From the NCBI GenBank assembly GCA_019565575.1, contig CP067379.1:620001-684000 (forward strand): a DNA stretch of 64,000 nt, read 5' to 3'. Made by a program: the position numbers and the translations under genes. Below the pieces are notes generated by a model. The model saw only the letters and a program-made list of their open reading frames with translations. It was not told the DNA's origin and searched no databases. Below are positions 9,350 through 19,639 of this stretch, in pieces; position 1 is the stretch's first letter; each line of letters starts with the position of its first letter. This DNA comes from Flavobacterium covae (lineage in GTDB: Bacteria > Bacteroidota > Bacteroidia > Flavobacteriales > Flavobacteriaceae).

Positions 9350-10076
9350 CTTATAAAATACTACTCCATAATTTCCTCGCACGAGAACTTCAAAAACACC
9401 AACAATACAAAGAACTTCAAAGAACACAACAGGTTTTCAACCTTTTGCAAAGATAATCAATTTTTATTTTCAATTGAAAAAATAAAAACTTTAGTTGTTG
9501 GTGTTGATGGATTGTTGAACTGGAAAAAACTTTTTGCGGTGGATTTTCGAGCGGTGGCAAAAGTTTTTCTATTTCAACAATCAACTAAAAACTCAAAAAA
9601 ATAAATGCTTCTTTTTGGGATTACCTCTTTTCGGGTGGGAAGCGTTGGCAAAAGGCTAATTACAGGCTGGCTTGCTGTGGCTATTTGCGGAGCGAAAACA
9701 TAAAATGAATTATAGGGCAAAAAATACCGTTAAAAATCAATAAACAAATTCGTTTTTTGCCCTATAATGCAAGCGATTTTATGTTAAATAGCTTACCCCA
9801 TTTTTTTATGGCATAAGTGAGCGGGGAGTACGGAGCGAACGGCTTTTTGCCAAAGTTTTTTAGCGTTGGGAACAGCTCTTTTATTTTTTTCAAATACCTT
9901 TTTCTTTCAACTGATTTCATTTGAAAAAAATAAATGTGCTGTGGTGCGTTGGCAAAAAACTTTCGCAAAAAGTATGACAGAAAAAAATGGGGGCACAGCA
10001 AGACAAGTCTGTAATTGCCTTTGTGCGTTGGCGGGTGGGTTATTAAATCAATCCCAAAAAAGAAGCATTTATTTTT
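9350..10076. repeat. Gene-free terminal region of element A, copy 2
   Basis: This is the duplicate of the hairpin-rich region of copy 1. The main hairpin (stem ATTATAGGGCAAAAAA) spans 9698-9782. It differs from the first copy by two homopolymer lengths (a T run near 9460 and a G run near 9823). I see no gene. Confidence 0.7.
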
Positions 10077-10967
10077 TTACCTTATTGGATGGTAATTATT
10101 AACTGCATTTTGCAATTGCTCCAGTTCGGTTTGTTTGTATTGGATGGTGGTGGAGGCTCGTCTGTGTCCGCTAAATACTTGAACTATTCTTGTATCATTC
10201 TCCTTTTTCAATAAGTTTGCAATTACAGATTGACGGATTTTCATTGGTTGTATTTGTTCCTGTTTTGGTTTTTGTTCGTTTATCATTTTACTGATTCCAT
10301 GTGCATTTATTTTTTCTCCGTATTGTCCTAAAATAAAGATGCTGCTTTCTTGTTTATTGTTGTATTTCAGTAGTTTAATTCTATCTTTTTCTAAATAATT
10401 ATAGATTAATAAAATTTGTTTTGCATTGAGTGGCAAGGTTCTACTTTGTGGACTTTTTGAAGTGATTTCTAGACTTCCTTTGATGTAGATTTCGCATTTT
10501 TCTAAATTGATGTTTTCAACTTCTAATTCTGCTATTTCTTTGACGGTTAAGGCTTGATAAATGAGTAAGCTTATAATTACTTTGTTTCTGTTTTCTAAAT
10601 ATTTTTTCTTTCTGATTTGATAGGTTTCAAAGAATTTTTCTAATGTTTCTGGGCTGTAAAATGTATCAACTTGTATTTGTCTATCTATTTTATCTTTTAA
10701 AAATAATTCACTGCAAGGATGATCCTTTCTTTGTCCTGTTTCAAGTAGATAATTGAAGTATATTTTTACTCCATACAAGCAATGTCGTAATGTTTTTGGA
10801 CTTAAATCGTAATTCTTTCGTAAGTGTTCAATGTAATTTAAAACGTCTTTAAATGTGGCTAATTTGGCTTTATTTCCGTAGTAATCTGTAAATCGTTTTA
10901 TTAAAAATAAGTTGCTGTAAAGTGTGCTTTTGCTGTATTTCTTTTCTAAATATTCATTGATGGTCAT
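10077..10967 (-). CDS. Tyrosine recombinase RecB of element A, copy 2
   Basis: The protein is identical to that of copy 1, including the LLIYQALTVKEI segment without Arg I and the intact GHRRASTTIQYK box. Start placed at MTINEYLEKKY as in copy 1, overlapping the RecA stop by 14 bases. Confidence 0.8.
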   Translation of the reverse strand: MTINEYLEKKYSKSTLYSNLFLIKRFTDYYGNKAKLATFKDVLNYIEHLRKNYDLSPKTLRHCLYGVKIYFNYLLETGQRKDHPCSELFLKDKIDRQIQVDTFYSPETLEKFFETYQIRKKKYLENRNKVIISLLIYQALTVKEIAELEVENINLEKCEIYIKGSLEITSKSPQSRTLPLNAKQILLIYNYLEKDRIKLLKYNNKQESSIFILGQYGEKINAHGISKMINEQKPKQEQIQPMKIRQSVIANLLKKENDTRIVQVFSGHRRASTTIQYKQTELEQLQNAVNNYHPIR

Positions 10968-11883
10968 TATATAAGTTATTAATCTGATTTTGTGATATAT
11001 GCGTATAAATTTCTGTTGATTCAATATGACTATGTCCTAAAAATTTCTGAACCTGTTCGAGCTTCATTCCGTTTTGTAGTAAATGTGTTGCTATTGAATG
11101 CCTTAAACTATGTATTCCTATTCTGTTTAATTCTTCAAACTTTAGTTTTTTACCAAATTCTGTTTTTAATAGTAGTTTCTTAAAGTGCTTATTTATAGTG
11201 TCATCACTCATTCTTCTTGCTTTATTATTTATTAAAAACTCATTAGTTTTATGTTTTAAACTTTCTAAATATTCATTGAGTTCATTAGTAATTTTATCGG
11301 TTAGCGGTACCAACCGCCGTTTACTGTTTTTACCTTTTTGAACAATGACTAAATTTTCTATAATTCTAATATCTTCTTTGTTTAAATCACTGATTTCTTG
11401 CACTCTTAACCCACAACCATACGCAATATTTAAAATAGTTTTTTCTTGTAAATTCGCTACTTTGTAGAGTTCTTGTATTTGGTCCTGGTTAAAAATAAAT
11501 CGTTCTACTTTTTCATTGATTGGAGTAAATTTTAAATGTGATGCTGGACTGCTTTTTATAACTCCTAATTCTAATAAATACCCTAAATATTGTTGAAGAT
11601 TTCGCATATTATCATAAATAGATTTCTGCTTTAATTTTTGTTTAGTTCTTTGACTGATTTTTTCTTTTAGATAGTTGTTGTAGTTTGCTATTTCTTTTGG
11701 TGTAACTTCTTTTATATCAAATATTTTCAAATTCTCTAACCAACTAAAAAACTCCTTCAGATATAAATATCTTGCTTGGGTTGTTTCGGGATTTAATCCT
11801 AAAATGTCTAAATGTTTTTTGTAGTTTATGGCTTCTGTTTGGTAGTATTCTGTATAGATTTTGTGTTTACTTGGAGCACCCAT
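10954..11883 (-). CDS. Tyrosine recombinase RecA of element A, copy 2
   Basis: The protein is identical to copy 1, with all catalytic boxes (YGCGLRVQE, HSLRHSIATH, LGHSHIESTEIYTH). Both copies being intact argues that the family was active recently or that the duplication is very young. Confidence 0.9.
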   Translation of the reverse strand: MGAPSKHKIYTEYYQTEAINYKKHLDILGLNPETTQARYLYLKEFFSWLENLKIFDIKEVTPKEIANYNNYLKEKISQRTKQKLKQKSIYDNMRNLQQYLGYLLELGVIKSSPASHLKFTPINEKVERFIFNQDQIQELYKVANLQEKTILNIAYGCGLRVQEISDLNKEDIRIIENLVIVQKGKNSKRRLVPLTDKITNELNEYLESLKHKTNEFLINNKARRMSDDTINKHFKKLLLKTEFGKKLKFEELNRIGIHSLRHSIATHLLQNGMKLEQVQKFLGHSHIESTEIYTHISQNQINNLYNDHQ

Positions 11884-11939
11884 ACTTATGATGTTTTTAA
11901 GGTTTATGATGCTTTTGCTTACTCAATATTTTATTTTTT

Positions 11940-12028
11940 GGGTCGCTAGATTTTTATTTTCTGATTATCAGTAATTTATATTTATTTTATTGATTTGTAG
12001 TGACCCATTAGCGAACCATTAGTGACCC
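11940..12028. repeat. 11-bp iteron cluster of element A, copy 2
   Basis: Three contiguous 11-bp repeats run from 11996 to 12028 with an inverted copy near 11940, unchanged from copy 1. The rest of the 330-base gap between the recombinase and primase genes shows nothing else I can name. Confidence 0.65.
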
Positions 12029-12213
12029 TTTGCGGTTCATACTTTGTTTTTTAAACTTTGTATTTGTTCATTTGCTTTTGTTTGTTTTTTATAGGTATTC
12101 ACGAATCGAAGTTTTTTATTGGATTTAATTATTTTTTAGTTCTTCGATTTGATTCATTAAAAAGTTTTTTATTTATTCATTCGTTTTTATTGTTTTTTAA
12201 AGGAGTTCATGAA

Positions 12214-14509
12214 TCAAGGATTTATTTTTAAAGATTGTATTTGGTTCATTAGAAAATCCTTGATTTCAGCTCTTAATTTCTGATGATTATCCCAATACGT
12301 AATTTTATATTTAATTCCTTTATTGTTGTAACCTCCTGATTGTTTGATGTATTCTAATTCTAAAAGTGTATTTATGTAGCGTTGTAATTGTGTTTTAGAG
12401 ATGTTTAATTCTTGTCTTATTTCTCGTTGTAAAAAATCTTGATTTTCGTTTTTAACGTACTTTTTTAGTCGTTCAAAAAACTGTCTTAAACTTCCATCTA
12501 ATTCATCTACTTTTAAAATAATACTTTCAAAAAGTACTTCGGTAGCTTGTTCGATATCTTCTATTTCTGTTATTAATTGGTTGTTGTTGGTTAGTTTTCT
12601 CTGATACTGATTTAAAAAAGTTACTTGTTTGATTACCGCTTGATACATTTCGTTTAATCGTCTTATTTTGTGGACTTTTTCGGGTAAATGTAATTGTGTT
12701 GCATACGGATTAATGACTTCATATACTTTTAAATTCCTTACTATACTTTGTATAAATCCTATTGCTTTTTGACTTTCGTTTGGATCTATTTCGCCTGCGT
12801 TGCGTTTGTTTTGGTATTCGATTATTCTTGCGGTTTGTTCCTTGCTTTCATCAACTGCTATTAAAAAACTTCTGCTCATATTATCTTCGTAAGTTTCGCC
12901 TTTGGTGGTGGCTGATAAACTGGAGAACTGACCTTTTACTATTTTATGACTGCTTTTATTATTTCCTTTTTTGTCTTTAATCGTTACCGAACTTCTTAAT
13001 ACTTGATTGCTTATAAATTCTCGTAAAGCATATAAAGCATCTTCTTTTAAACCGTCTAAATCTTCAATAATTACTACCTTTTGGAATAAATCAAACTCTC
13101 CCCAATTGTATAAACTACTCTCTGTAATTCGTGTAAATCTCAATACATCTTCTTGTGGCATTAAATCTGCTATTCTACTGATTATATGAGTCTTTCCGCT
13201 TCCGCTACTTCCTTGTACTAGTGCGTGTAATGGGTTTTTATTTAAGTAACTGATAATAATTAAAAAGAGTAACATTCGGGCGTTTTCTTCGCCAACAATT
13301 CCAGATTTTCCGATTAATTCATTTAAATTTTTAATTAAATGTGAGCGTTTTAAAAAATCTATGGCGTTGCTTGGTTTCTCTTCCTGTTCACTGCGTGGAT
13401 TTTCTTTTTCAGATGAAAAAATAAATGGTTGTCTTTTGTCTAAAAGCTCTGTAAATATTTCCTCATTATGAGCTTGTAAAGTTTCGTTGATGTCTTTGTT
13501 TATGGGTTCTAACACACTTATTTTTATTCTTGGTATTTGCCTCCCTTTGGTCGGCGAATCTCCGATTTCTTCCTGTAATAGTTTACCATATTTTAAAATG
13601 GCTTCTTTCCCTGCTGTATCATTGTCAAAAGCAAAGATGATTTCTTCTAGTTGTTTGAGTTCTTTAATTGCATTTAATATTTCTTCATTGAGTCCATTGG
13701 TGCCAAAACAAGCAATTAAACTATAATTCTCTGCAATATTTTTTATCTGGAAGTAACGAAGCTGCATCAATTATACTTTCCGTTAAAATCAGTTTTTTAG
13801 TGTTTACATTGGGATAATTGGGATAAATTCCTTGCCTGTCTTTTAAATAAAAATGCTTTGCGTTTTCATTATTTAAAGTTGAACGAAAATATAAACTAAC
13901 AATTTGATTTTCTTTGTTTTTCAATGCAAAACAAATACACCATTTGCCAAAAACTCCGTAGGCTTTCTCTCCAGTTCTGCCTAAAATATTTTTATCAATT
14001 AGTAATCCATATTCTAAACATTGAGCAATTACATTTTCATCTTTCCTTGCTCCGTGGTGGAACTGACCAGCATTATAACCGATTTCTATTTTCTTAAAAT
14101 CTAAACTTCTACTTTCTAAATATTCCTTTGCAGGTTTAGAGTTATGCACCGCATTTTTAAAATATTGGTACATATTGGCTAAAAAATTTTCTCGGCTTAA
14201 ATTCGGTTGATAGCGTTCATTATTACTTGGTTCTTGATGTCCCAGTATTTCCTTTGCTTTATTTATCGCTTCTGCTTTGGTGCAATTTTCTTTGTACAAT
14301 ATAAAATCTATTACATCCATTGCTTTACCGTGGGTTTTACAATTACTACTAAAACAGTATGCAGTTTGTGTTTTGTAATATACTTGAAAACTTGGTGTTT
14401 TATCTTCGTGGAACGGACAATTTAAACGGCTTTGTTTGTCGGTTTTATAACCGTAATAGTGCAATACGTTGGCGATTGTGAGCTGTTGTTTTATCTCTGA
14501 TATTTCCAT
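12214..14509 (-). pseudogene. CHC2-Toprim-ATPase protein of element A, copy 2, frameshifted
   Basis: The gene is the same as in copy 1 but broken elsewhere: at 13747-13753 the plus strand reads CTGGAAG where copy 1 reads CTGAAG. This splits the protein inside the Toprim domain, leaving frames 13721-14509 (CHC2 and half of Toprim) and 12214-13770 (rest of Toprim, ATPase, winged helix). The 3' end, broken in copy 1, is intact here and ends QIQSLKINP. Joining the intact halves of the two copies gives an unbroken protein of about 764 residues. Confidence 0.85.
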
Positions 14510-14674
14510 TGTTGAAACTTTTTTAAAATATTTTTATTAACCGTTTTCGGTGCAAAGATACCGAATGAGTTTTATATGACAAAATTTTAACGATTTTAAT
14601 TAACCGTTTTAGTTTCATATATTTGCAATATCAATTAAAACAAGGGTATTTATTAACCTTTTAAGTATTATATT
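14510..14674 (+). promoter_or_regulatory. Divergent promoter/operator, element A2
   Basis: This region has the same sequence as in copy 1: TATATTTG at 14618-14625 as the -7 box, with TTAACCGTTTT repeats on both sides of the promoter. Confidence 0.6.
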
Positions 14675-15016
14675 ATGGTGACTTTTGGTAAAAGATTAAG
14701 AGAAGCAAGAGACAGCAAAGGCTTATCGCAACAAGATTTAGCAAAGCTAATCGGTAGCGTACATACTGTGATTGGTAGATATGAAAGGGATGAGATGAAG
14801 CCTTCGATTGATGTAGTAAAAAAATTGGCTGATGAATTAGGTACAACCGTTGGCTACTTAATTGGCGAAGCCAAAGAAGCTCAGTTTTTAAAAGACCCTA
14901 CAATGTTAAAGAGATTTCAAGAGATTGACGAACTTACAGAAAAAGACAAAGAATGTGTCTTTTCTTTACTTGATGCCTACCTTGCTAAAAGTAAATTACA
15001 AGCCTTTTTAAAATAA
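14675..15016 (+). CDS. XRE-family repressor of element A, copy 2
   Basis: The 113-residue protein is identical to copy 1 (helix-turn-helix at residues 5-45). With two identical repressor genes, one copy would silence both elements in trans. Confidence 0.85.
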   Translation: MVTFGKRLREARDSKGLSQQDLAKLIGSVHTVIGRYERDEMKPSIDVVKKLADELGTTVGYLIGEAKEAQFLKDPTMLKRFQEIDELTEKDKECVFSLLDAYLAKSKLQAFLK

Positions 15017-15045
15017 CAAACCCCGCTTTTGCGGGGTTTGTTATT
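15012..15045 (+). terminator. Terminator of XRE gene, element A2
   Basis: The hairpin is the same GC-rich stem (ACAAACCCCGC with complement, TTTT loop) as in copy 1, between convergent genes. Confidence 0.85.
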
Positions 15046-15055
15046 TATAATGCTA

Positions 15056-15435
15056 TTAATAATTTTTTAATTCCTCACTTAAATCTCTTGCAAATTCATC
15101 TAAATCAACAACAAAACCAGATTTGCCATTTACAGGAAATACATCTATTAAATAGTTTTTAGATGCAATTAAGTCAAATATCTCATCTTCTAAATCGTCA
15201 AGAGTCAATTTTTAGGAGTACATTCTTTCCATCCTTCCTCAAGATTAGAATTAATAAACTCTTTAGCAGACCAAAATGATATCAAAGTTTTATCGTCAAT
15301 GTCAGACAAAGCATAATCTCCATTAACATCAACAATAGTCCAAAGCTCCTCGTAATCTGCAACTTTTTTAATAAAGTACTTATATCTTTCTATTGGTTGC
15401 AATACAGACACATTCTTAATTTCTTTAGCATTCAT
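15056..15435 (-). pseudogene. DUF2750-type immunity gene of tip A, copy 2, frameshifted
   Basis: The first 75 residues match copy 1, then a T run near 15208-15213 is one base shorter and the frame stops after ECTPKN at 15205. The remaining codons to 15056 are still present in another frame. The partner tip in this copy is intact, so a real loss of immunity would only be tolerated because the tip is silent. A homopolymer error is equally possible. Confidence 0.7.
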
Positions 15436-15438
15436 AAA

Positions 15439-16344
15439 TTAATCATTTAAAGGTCTTTCTTTATTTTTTCTACCTCCATTATCATATTTATGTTGCCTTC
15501 TATGTAAATCTCTGTCTTGTAAGTTTGAATTTTTATATGAATACCCTTTTGCTGCCTCTCGACCTCTCTCGTGTGCCAAATCTTTTCCAGGAGGATTACG
15601 GATTGATTTCCTATTACCTCTCTCTATTTGATTCATTTCTGATTTTATCCATCCTTTATCAGCTTTACCTAATTTAGGATCTGTAGCCAATTCTACTAAT
15701 CTCTCTTGTTTTCCTGCTCTACCTGCCTTTAAAAGTGATTTAGCATTATCTGCAGATTTTACTGCATCGATAGCATTTTCAATAATATTAATATCTTTTT
15801 TAATCTTACCTACTTTTGCTAAATCCCCTGCATAAGGAATAACACCAACAGCACTGATAGCTGCACTAAAATAATCTCCATCATCAAAAGCCATTTTTGC
15901 ACCGACAGCATCGGATATTCCTGTGGGGTCAAAAATTCCCACTATATCTAATCCAGCACTTAAAATATCTTTTCCGCTTAATGAATAATTCCCTCCAAAA
16001 TCAACACCTAAACTACTTGCATTAACTTTTATATCAATTAAATCAGTTTTTAATGTTACACTGGAGTTATTTTTACCAAGTATGACTATATCAGTTGGAG
16101 CCATTCCATCTTCATCAACAAAACGAATAGGATTATTGAAAGAAAAACTATAAGGCGACCACTCCGGGAACTCTTCGGCCAGCGGGTCCACAGCAAAAAA
16201 CCTTCCCACACGTGGATCATGCATCCTAAAAGTATAATTCAAAGAATTCCCTTCCCCTTTTAATTCATCATCTTTTTCTTGCCCTTGGAAGCCATAACGG
16301 TAGCTATCACTACTACCGTGGCGGTTTGGAATGAGCGAACCAAA
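15439..16344 (-). CDS. Displaced RHS tip A with stranded core segment (type-8-like toxin)
   Basis: The frame is open from the family B seam (FGSLIPNRHGSSDSYRYGF) through [24 protein letters not shown] to the intact tip and ends KERPLND. Residues encoded by 16193-16344 are RHS core left between the two attachment sites, so they belong to the host gene and not to element A. The C-terminal PPGKDLAHERGREAAKGYSY/LQDRDLHRRQHKYD domain is whole here, so this is the best copy of the toxin. Type-8 polymorphic toxins are thought to be nucleases, but I cannot confirm the fold. The frame lacks a start or promoter, since element B lies between it and the core. Confidence 0.75.
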   Translation of the reverse strand, partial: FGSLIPNRHGSSDSYRYGFQGQEKDDELKGEGNSLNYTFRMHDPRVGRFFAVDPLAEEFPEWSPYSFSFNNPIRFVDEDGMAPTDIVILGKNNSSVTLKTDLIDIKVNASSLGVDFGGNYSLSGKDILSAGLDIVGIFDPTGISDAVGAKMAFDDGDYFSAAISAVGVIPYAGDLAKVGKIKKDINIIENAIDAVKSADNAKSLLKAGRAGKQERLVELATDPKLGKADKGWIKSEMNQIERGNRKSIRNPPGKDLAHERGREAAKGYSYKNSNLQDRDLHRRQHKYDNGGRKNKERPLND

Positions 16345-17328
16345 GGGGTACGAGTCTCCACGTACTTTTCAAAATTTTCAGACGATTTAACCCACCAACC
16401 CTTTTTATTTTCCTAAAAAAATAAAAAATCAGACCTTACCTACTGGCTACCATCATAAGAACGTTCCTTTTGTCTTAAGGCATCGTAAAAATAAAAAAAA
16501 CTTTTGGTTTATCAGGATAAAAAGCAGGTACAAAATAAACTTTGAGTGTTTGCCTAAAGTCGGCTAGCATCTTTAGCAGGCTTGCCTTCGGTTTTTAAAG
16601 AGCAGTTTTGGTGGTGCGATGGGTGGTGCGACTGCTTTTTAAAAACGGAAGCCTGCGGAGCTTGCGGAGCAGTTAACACGAGCTACTTTTTAAATTTTTG
16701 TGATAAACAACAAGCAAAGAAGGATGGGAACTACTGTACCCAGACTTTTTGCGAAGGTGTTTGAACAAAGAATTTAAAAAATGAAAACACTTTCCTAGTG
16801 CGGTGGCGGAAGCGTCGGCAGTGGGTGGGAGCGTTGGAGAGGGGCTATTTTACATAATGGTATTATGGTGCAAGGCGAAGCGAACCCTTTAGGGCTTGAC
16901 TCATAATGCCCCATTATGTAAATATAGCTTTGGGGGTGGTTTGAGCGTCGGGAAGCGGTTGTTTTTTTGGTTGGGGAAGCAATGCGAGTAAAAAAAGGTT
17001 TTTTTTTGTGCGAGGGGTTGGAAAAATAAAAAACCTTTTTTACGGGCATTGAGCGGGGAAAAACAACGGCTTAGAGGGTGGGGAGAAAACCGCCGGAGCG
17101 TTGGGGAGCATTGGAGGGGCGGGCGCAAATACGACTGCGAAGCACACCGATTTTTATTTGTTGGAGAAATATTGATTTTTGATGTTTTTTCATTCTTTTT
17201 AAACAATAAAACACTGATTTTTAATGTTTTTTCATTGATTTTCATTCTAAAAAGATTGAATTTTAGTGTTTAAACACTGTTTTTCAATGTTTAAACACTA
17301 AAATTCAATCAAAAAGGTATCTCAAGCA
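16345..17328. repeat. Gene-free terminal region of element B, inverted repeats
   Basis: About 980 bases without a credible gene. Paired arms lie at 16576-16605 and 16632-16656 (sharing GGTTTTTAAA/TTTAAAAACGG and GCAGGC/GCCTGC), at 16849-16860 and 16911-16922 (TTTACATAATGG and its complement), and around 16988-17042 (GTAAAAAAAGG and CCTTTTTTAC). The stretch 16780-17120 is visibly richer in G than the surrounding genes. Overall organisation matches the ends of A and C although the sequences differ, which argues for a shared function in replication or recombination. Confidence 0.7.
17254..17310. terminator. Perfect 23-bp inverted repeat behind the recombinase operon, element B1
   Basis: Arms 17254-17276 and 17288-17310 (core AGTGTTTAAACA) are perfectly complementary with an 11-base loop. 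Degenerate TGTTTTTCATTGATTTT repeats precede it. It lies about 20 bases behind the RecB stop at 17329, so it could be the operon terminator, although no T run follows on that strand, or a protein binding site. Confidence 0.55.
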
Positions 17329-18198
17329 CTATTTTATCGGATGAAGAGTGTTTACCATTTCTTGGAGTTCTTCTAAATTGTCTTGTTTGTAGCGTTCTGT
17401 GGAGCTTATATAACGGTGTCCTGCCATATATTGTACTTTTCGTAAGTTGTTTGTTTTTAACCAGTTTACTATAACACTGTTTCTGATTTGGATGGCGTTT
17501 TGATAGTTGTAATTGATGTGTTTTAACTGATCGTTTAGTTTTTTTAGTACGTTGTGGATGTTTGGACTTCCGTAACTTGATGTAAATAGAGCTTCTTCGT
17601 GTTCTGGCACTATTTGCGGTCTAATTTCTTTGATGTATTCCATTAGTTCCATTAATTGCCACGGTTTTAATTCGAGTATTCTTGCGTTTGTTTTTGGGGT
17701 TTGTGGAATGTGTATTTTGCCTTTATAGAGTTCTATGTGTTCTTCTTTGAGGTGTTGTAATTCTTTGGTTTGCAAACCTTGATAGACTAATAATCCGATA
17801 ATTATTTTGTTTCTTTTTTGTACTAAACTATTGTCTTTTATGGGATAGCTATAATATAAATCTTCTAGTTCATCTGCGGTTAATAATTGTCCTAATACTG
17901 TTTTTACTTTGCCTTTTATGATAATGTTTTCAAGTGGGTTATCACTCCTATAGTTTTGGCTTTGTAGGTAATCAAAATATATTTTTAGACTATTGATGTA
18001 GTTTTGTAAGGTGCTTACTTTTATTGGTGTTTTTTTGAGCTGTTCGATGTAGTTTAAAAAGGTTTTATAATCGATGGTTTCTTTTGTAGTTCCGTACTCA
18101 TTCATCCATATATTGAGGCGTGTAATGGCTCTTTGGTATATGGGTAAACTTTTGCTCGCGTAACCGTTTTTCTCTAAGTATGTTGTGAAGTTGTTCAT
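17329..18198 (-). CDS. Tyrosine recombinase RecB of element B, lacks Arg I
   Basis: This 289-residue protein starts MNNFTTYLEKNGYASK, overlapping the RecA gene by 101 bases. The Arg I box reads LLVYQGLQTKEL with Gln in place of Arg; the HxxR box reads IQIRNSVIVNWL, keeping Arg but not His. MAGHRYISSTERYKQDNL keeps the His and the Tyr nucleophile. About half the residues match family C RecB and far fewer match family A. It is likely an impaired subunit working with RecA in a heteromeric complex. Confidence 0.85.
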   Translation of the reverse strand: MNNFTTYLEKNGYASKSLPIYQRAITRLNIWMNEYGTTKETIDYKTFLNYIEQLKKTPIKVSTLQNYINSLKIYFDYLQSQNYRSDNPLENIIIKGKVKTVLGQLLTADELEDLYYSYPIKDNSLVQKRNKIIIGLLVYQGLQTKELQHLKEEHIELYKGKIHIPQTPKTNARILELKPWQLMELMEYIKEIRPQIVPEHEEALFTSSYGSPNIHNVLKKLNDQLKHINYNYQNAIQIRNSVIVNWLKTNNLRKVQYMAGHRYISSTERYKQDNLEELQEMVNTLHPIK

Positions 18199-19123
18199 TG
18201 CCTTTTTGTTTTGATTTATCTTCTAAAATGTGTGTATAAATTTGTGTGCTTTCTAAACTAGAATGCCCTAAAAACTGACTGATTACCTCGATTTTTGCGC
18301 CTTGTTCGAGTAAGTGGGTGGCGATGGAGTGGCGCAGGATGTGTGGAGTTATTCCTTTAGTAATCAGTAAACAGTTATTAGTGTTCAGTGCCAGTGCTTT
18401 TAGTCGGTGGCATAAGGATTCACCTTGTAAGGGTGTGCCTCGGTAATTAATTAGTAAATATTCGGTTTGTTTGTGGTTGTAAAATAAAGGGCGATAGTCA
18501 TAAATATATTCTTCAATGATTTTAAGATTATACTGGTTTATAGGTACATATCTTTCTTTATAGTTTTTCCCTTTTCGTATGTGAATGAGTTGTTTGTCAA
18601 AAAGAATGTCTTTTATTTTTAGGTTTATGGCTTCGTTTCGTCTAAGTCCTGAACTGTATAATAGTACTAAAATTACCTGGTCCCTTTTTCGTATTTTTTC
18701 CTGTTGGTGGCTGTATTGAGTGGCTTTAAATAGGGCTTGTATTTCTGTTTGTGTGAGGATTTGTAAAGCATCTCTTTGGTTGTATTCTTCTCTTTTTAAA
18801 TGAATGGGTAGGGGTTTTGCATTGTGTGCTTTGAGGTAATCGTTTAGTTTTAGTAAGGCTTGGATGTGTTTGTTTAGGTAATTATTGCTTAGTGTACCTG
18901 TTTTGGTTTGGTTTTCTCTTGTTTTAAGGTGGTGGTAATAGTCTTTTATTTGGTTGGTTGTTAATTCGGTTATTCGATGGATATTTTCATTTTGAAGATA
19001 ATTAAAAAATTCTTTGAGGTGATTGGGTAAACTCCTTATTGTACTGGGGCTGTAACCTAATATATCTAACCAATTTTTAAAGCTTTTTAGGATTTCTTGA
19101 TAGCTTGGGTTTTGTAATGTCAT
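18098..19123 (-). CDS. Tyrosine recombinase RecA of element B (active-type)
   Basis: The 341-residue protein carries YSSGLRRNEAINL (Arg I), IRKGKNYKERYVPI (Lys region), HILRHSIATHLLEQG (HxxR) and LGHSSLESTQIYTH (His, Tyr). A C-terminal extension (LHNILREKRLREQKFTHIPKSHYTPQY) is encoded in the region overlapping RecB and is shared with family C. It is expected to cut the CCAAA-containing site in the Y-P-F-G codons. Confidence 0.9.
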   Translation of the reverse strand: MTLQNPSYQEILKSFKNWLDILGYSPSTIRSLPNHLKEFFNYLQNENIHRITELTTNQIKDYYHHLKTRENQTKTGTLSNNYLNKHIQALLKLNDYLKAHNAKPLPIHLKREEYNQRDALQILTQTEIQALFKATQYSHQQEKIRKRDQVILVLLYSSGLRRNEAINLKIKDILFDKQLIHIRKGKNYKERYVPINQYNLKIIEEYIYDYRPLFYNHKQTEYLLINYRGTPLQGESLCHRLKALALNTNNCLLITKGITPHILRHSIATHLLEQGAKIEVISQFLGHSSLESTQIYTHILEDKSKQKGNEQLHNILREKRLREQKFTHIPKSHYTPQYMDE

Positions 19124-19169
19124 TGTTTTATAATTTATTTTTTACAGAACTTACTTTGATTGGGCAACT

Positions 19170-19260
19170 GGGTCGGATGGAGTAATTTTTGAGTATTTAC
19201 GGGGGCTTGCCTCTTTTTTTACTGACCCTTGACCGACCCATAACCGAACCTTTACGACCC
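19170..19260. repeat. 11-bp iteron cluster of element B, copy 1
   Basis: Contiguous repeats lie at 19218-19228 (TTTACTGACCC), 19229-19239 (TTGACCGACCC), 19240-19250 (ATAACCGAACC) and 19251-19260 (TTTACGACCC). An inverted copy is at 19170-19180 (GGGTCGGATGG). The last unit overlaps the primase stop codon. Location, unit length, shared GA(A/C)CC end and the inverted outlier all match family A. Confidence 0.7.
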
Positions 19261-19639
19261 CTGATTTTTATACAGGGCTATTTGTTGGAATAGATTTTCT
19301 CTAATTTCGGAACGTATTTTCTCGATATTATCCCAAAAATCGATTTGGTAATAATAACTATTTCTTTTGCCTACGTGGGTTTTTGTGATGTATTCCAGTT
19401 GTTCTAATTCCTCAAAATAGCGTTGCATTTGGGTTTTACTCACATTAAAAAACTGTCTTATTTCCCTTTGTGTAAAGTCGACATCCGAAGGTTTTTTACT
19501 CAAAGTTTTGGCTTTTTTCTCGATATATGTTTTTAAATTCTCGTAGAACTGGCGCAGGATTCCGTCGAGTTCGTCGGCTTTGATAACGATGGAGTTAAAC
19601 ATTAAATCCACGGCTATTTCTAGATCTTCGATTTCTGTA

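Larger units (their letters stand above)
9350..16192 (-). mobile_element. Integrative tip-carrying element A, copy 2
   Basis: This unit is a second, nearly identical copy of element A. Its left junction (9341-9349) is a precise attP-like joint of the tip end and the hairpin end. Its right junction (16184-16192, GGGTCCACA) continues into RHS core sequence (AGCAAAAAACCTTCC), giving the attachment site on the core side. Differences from copy 1 are almost all single-base length changes in homopolymers. Confidence 0.8.

Noticed and set aside
16582..17273. Small frames in the end of element B (MPSVFKEQFWWCDGWCDCFL and others)
   Set aside because: They coincide with palindromes, lie on both strands and change with homopolymer differences between the copies.
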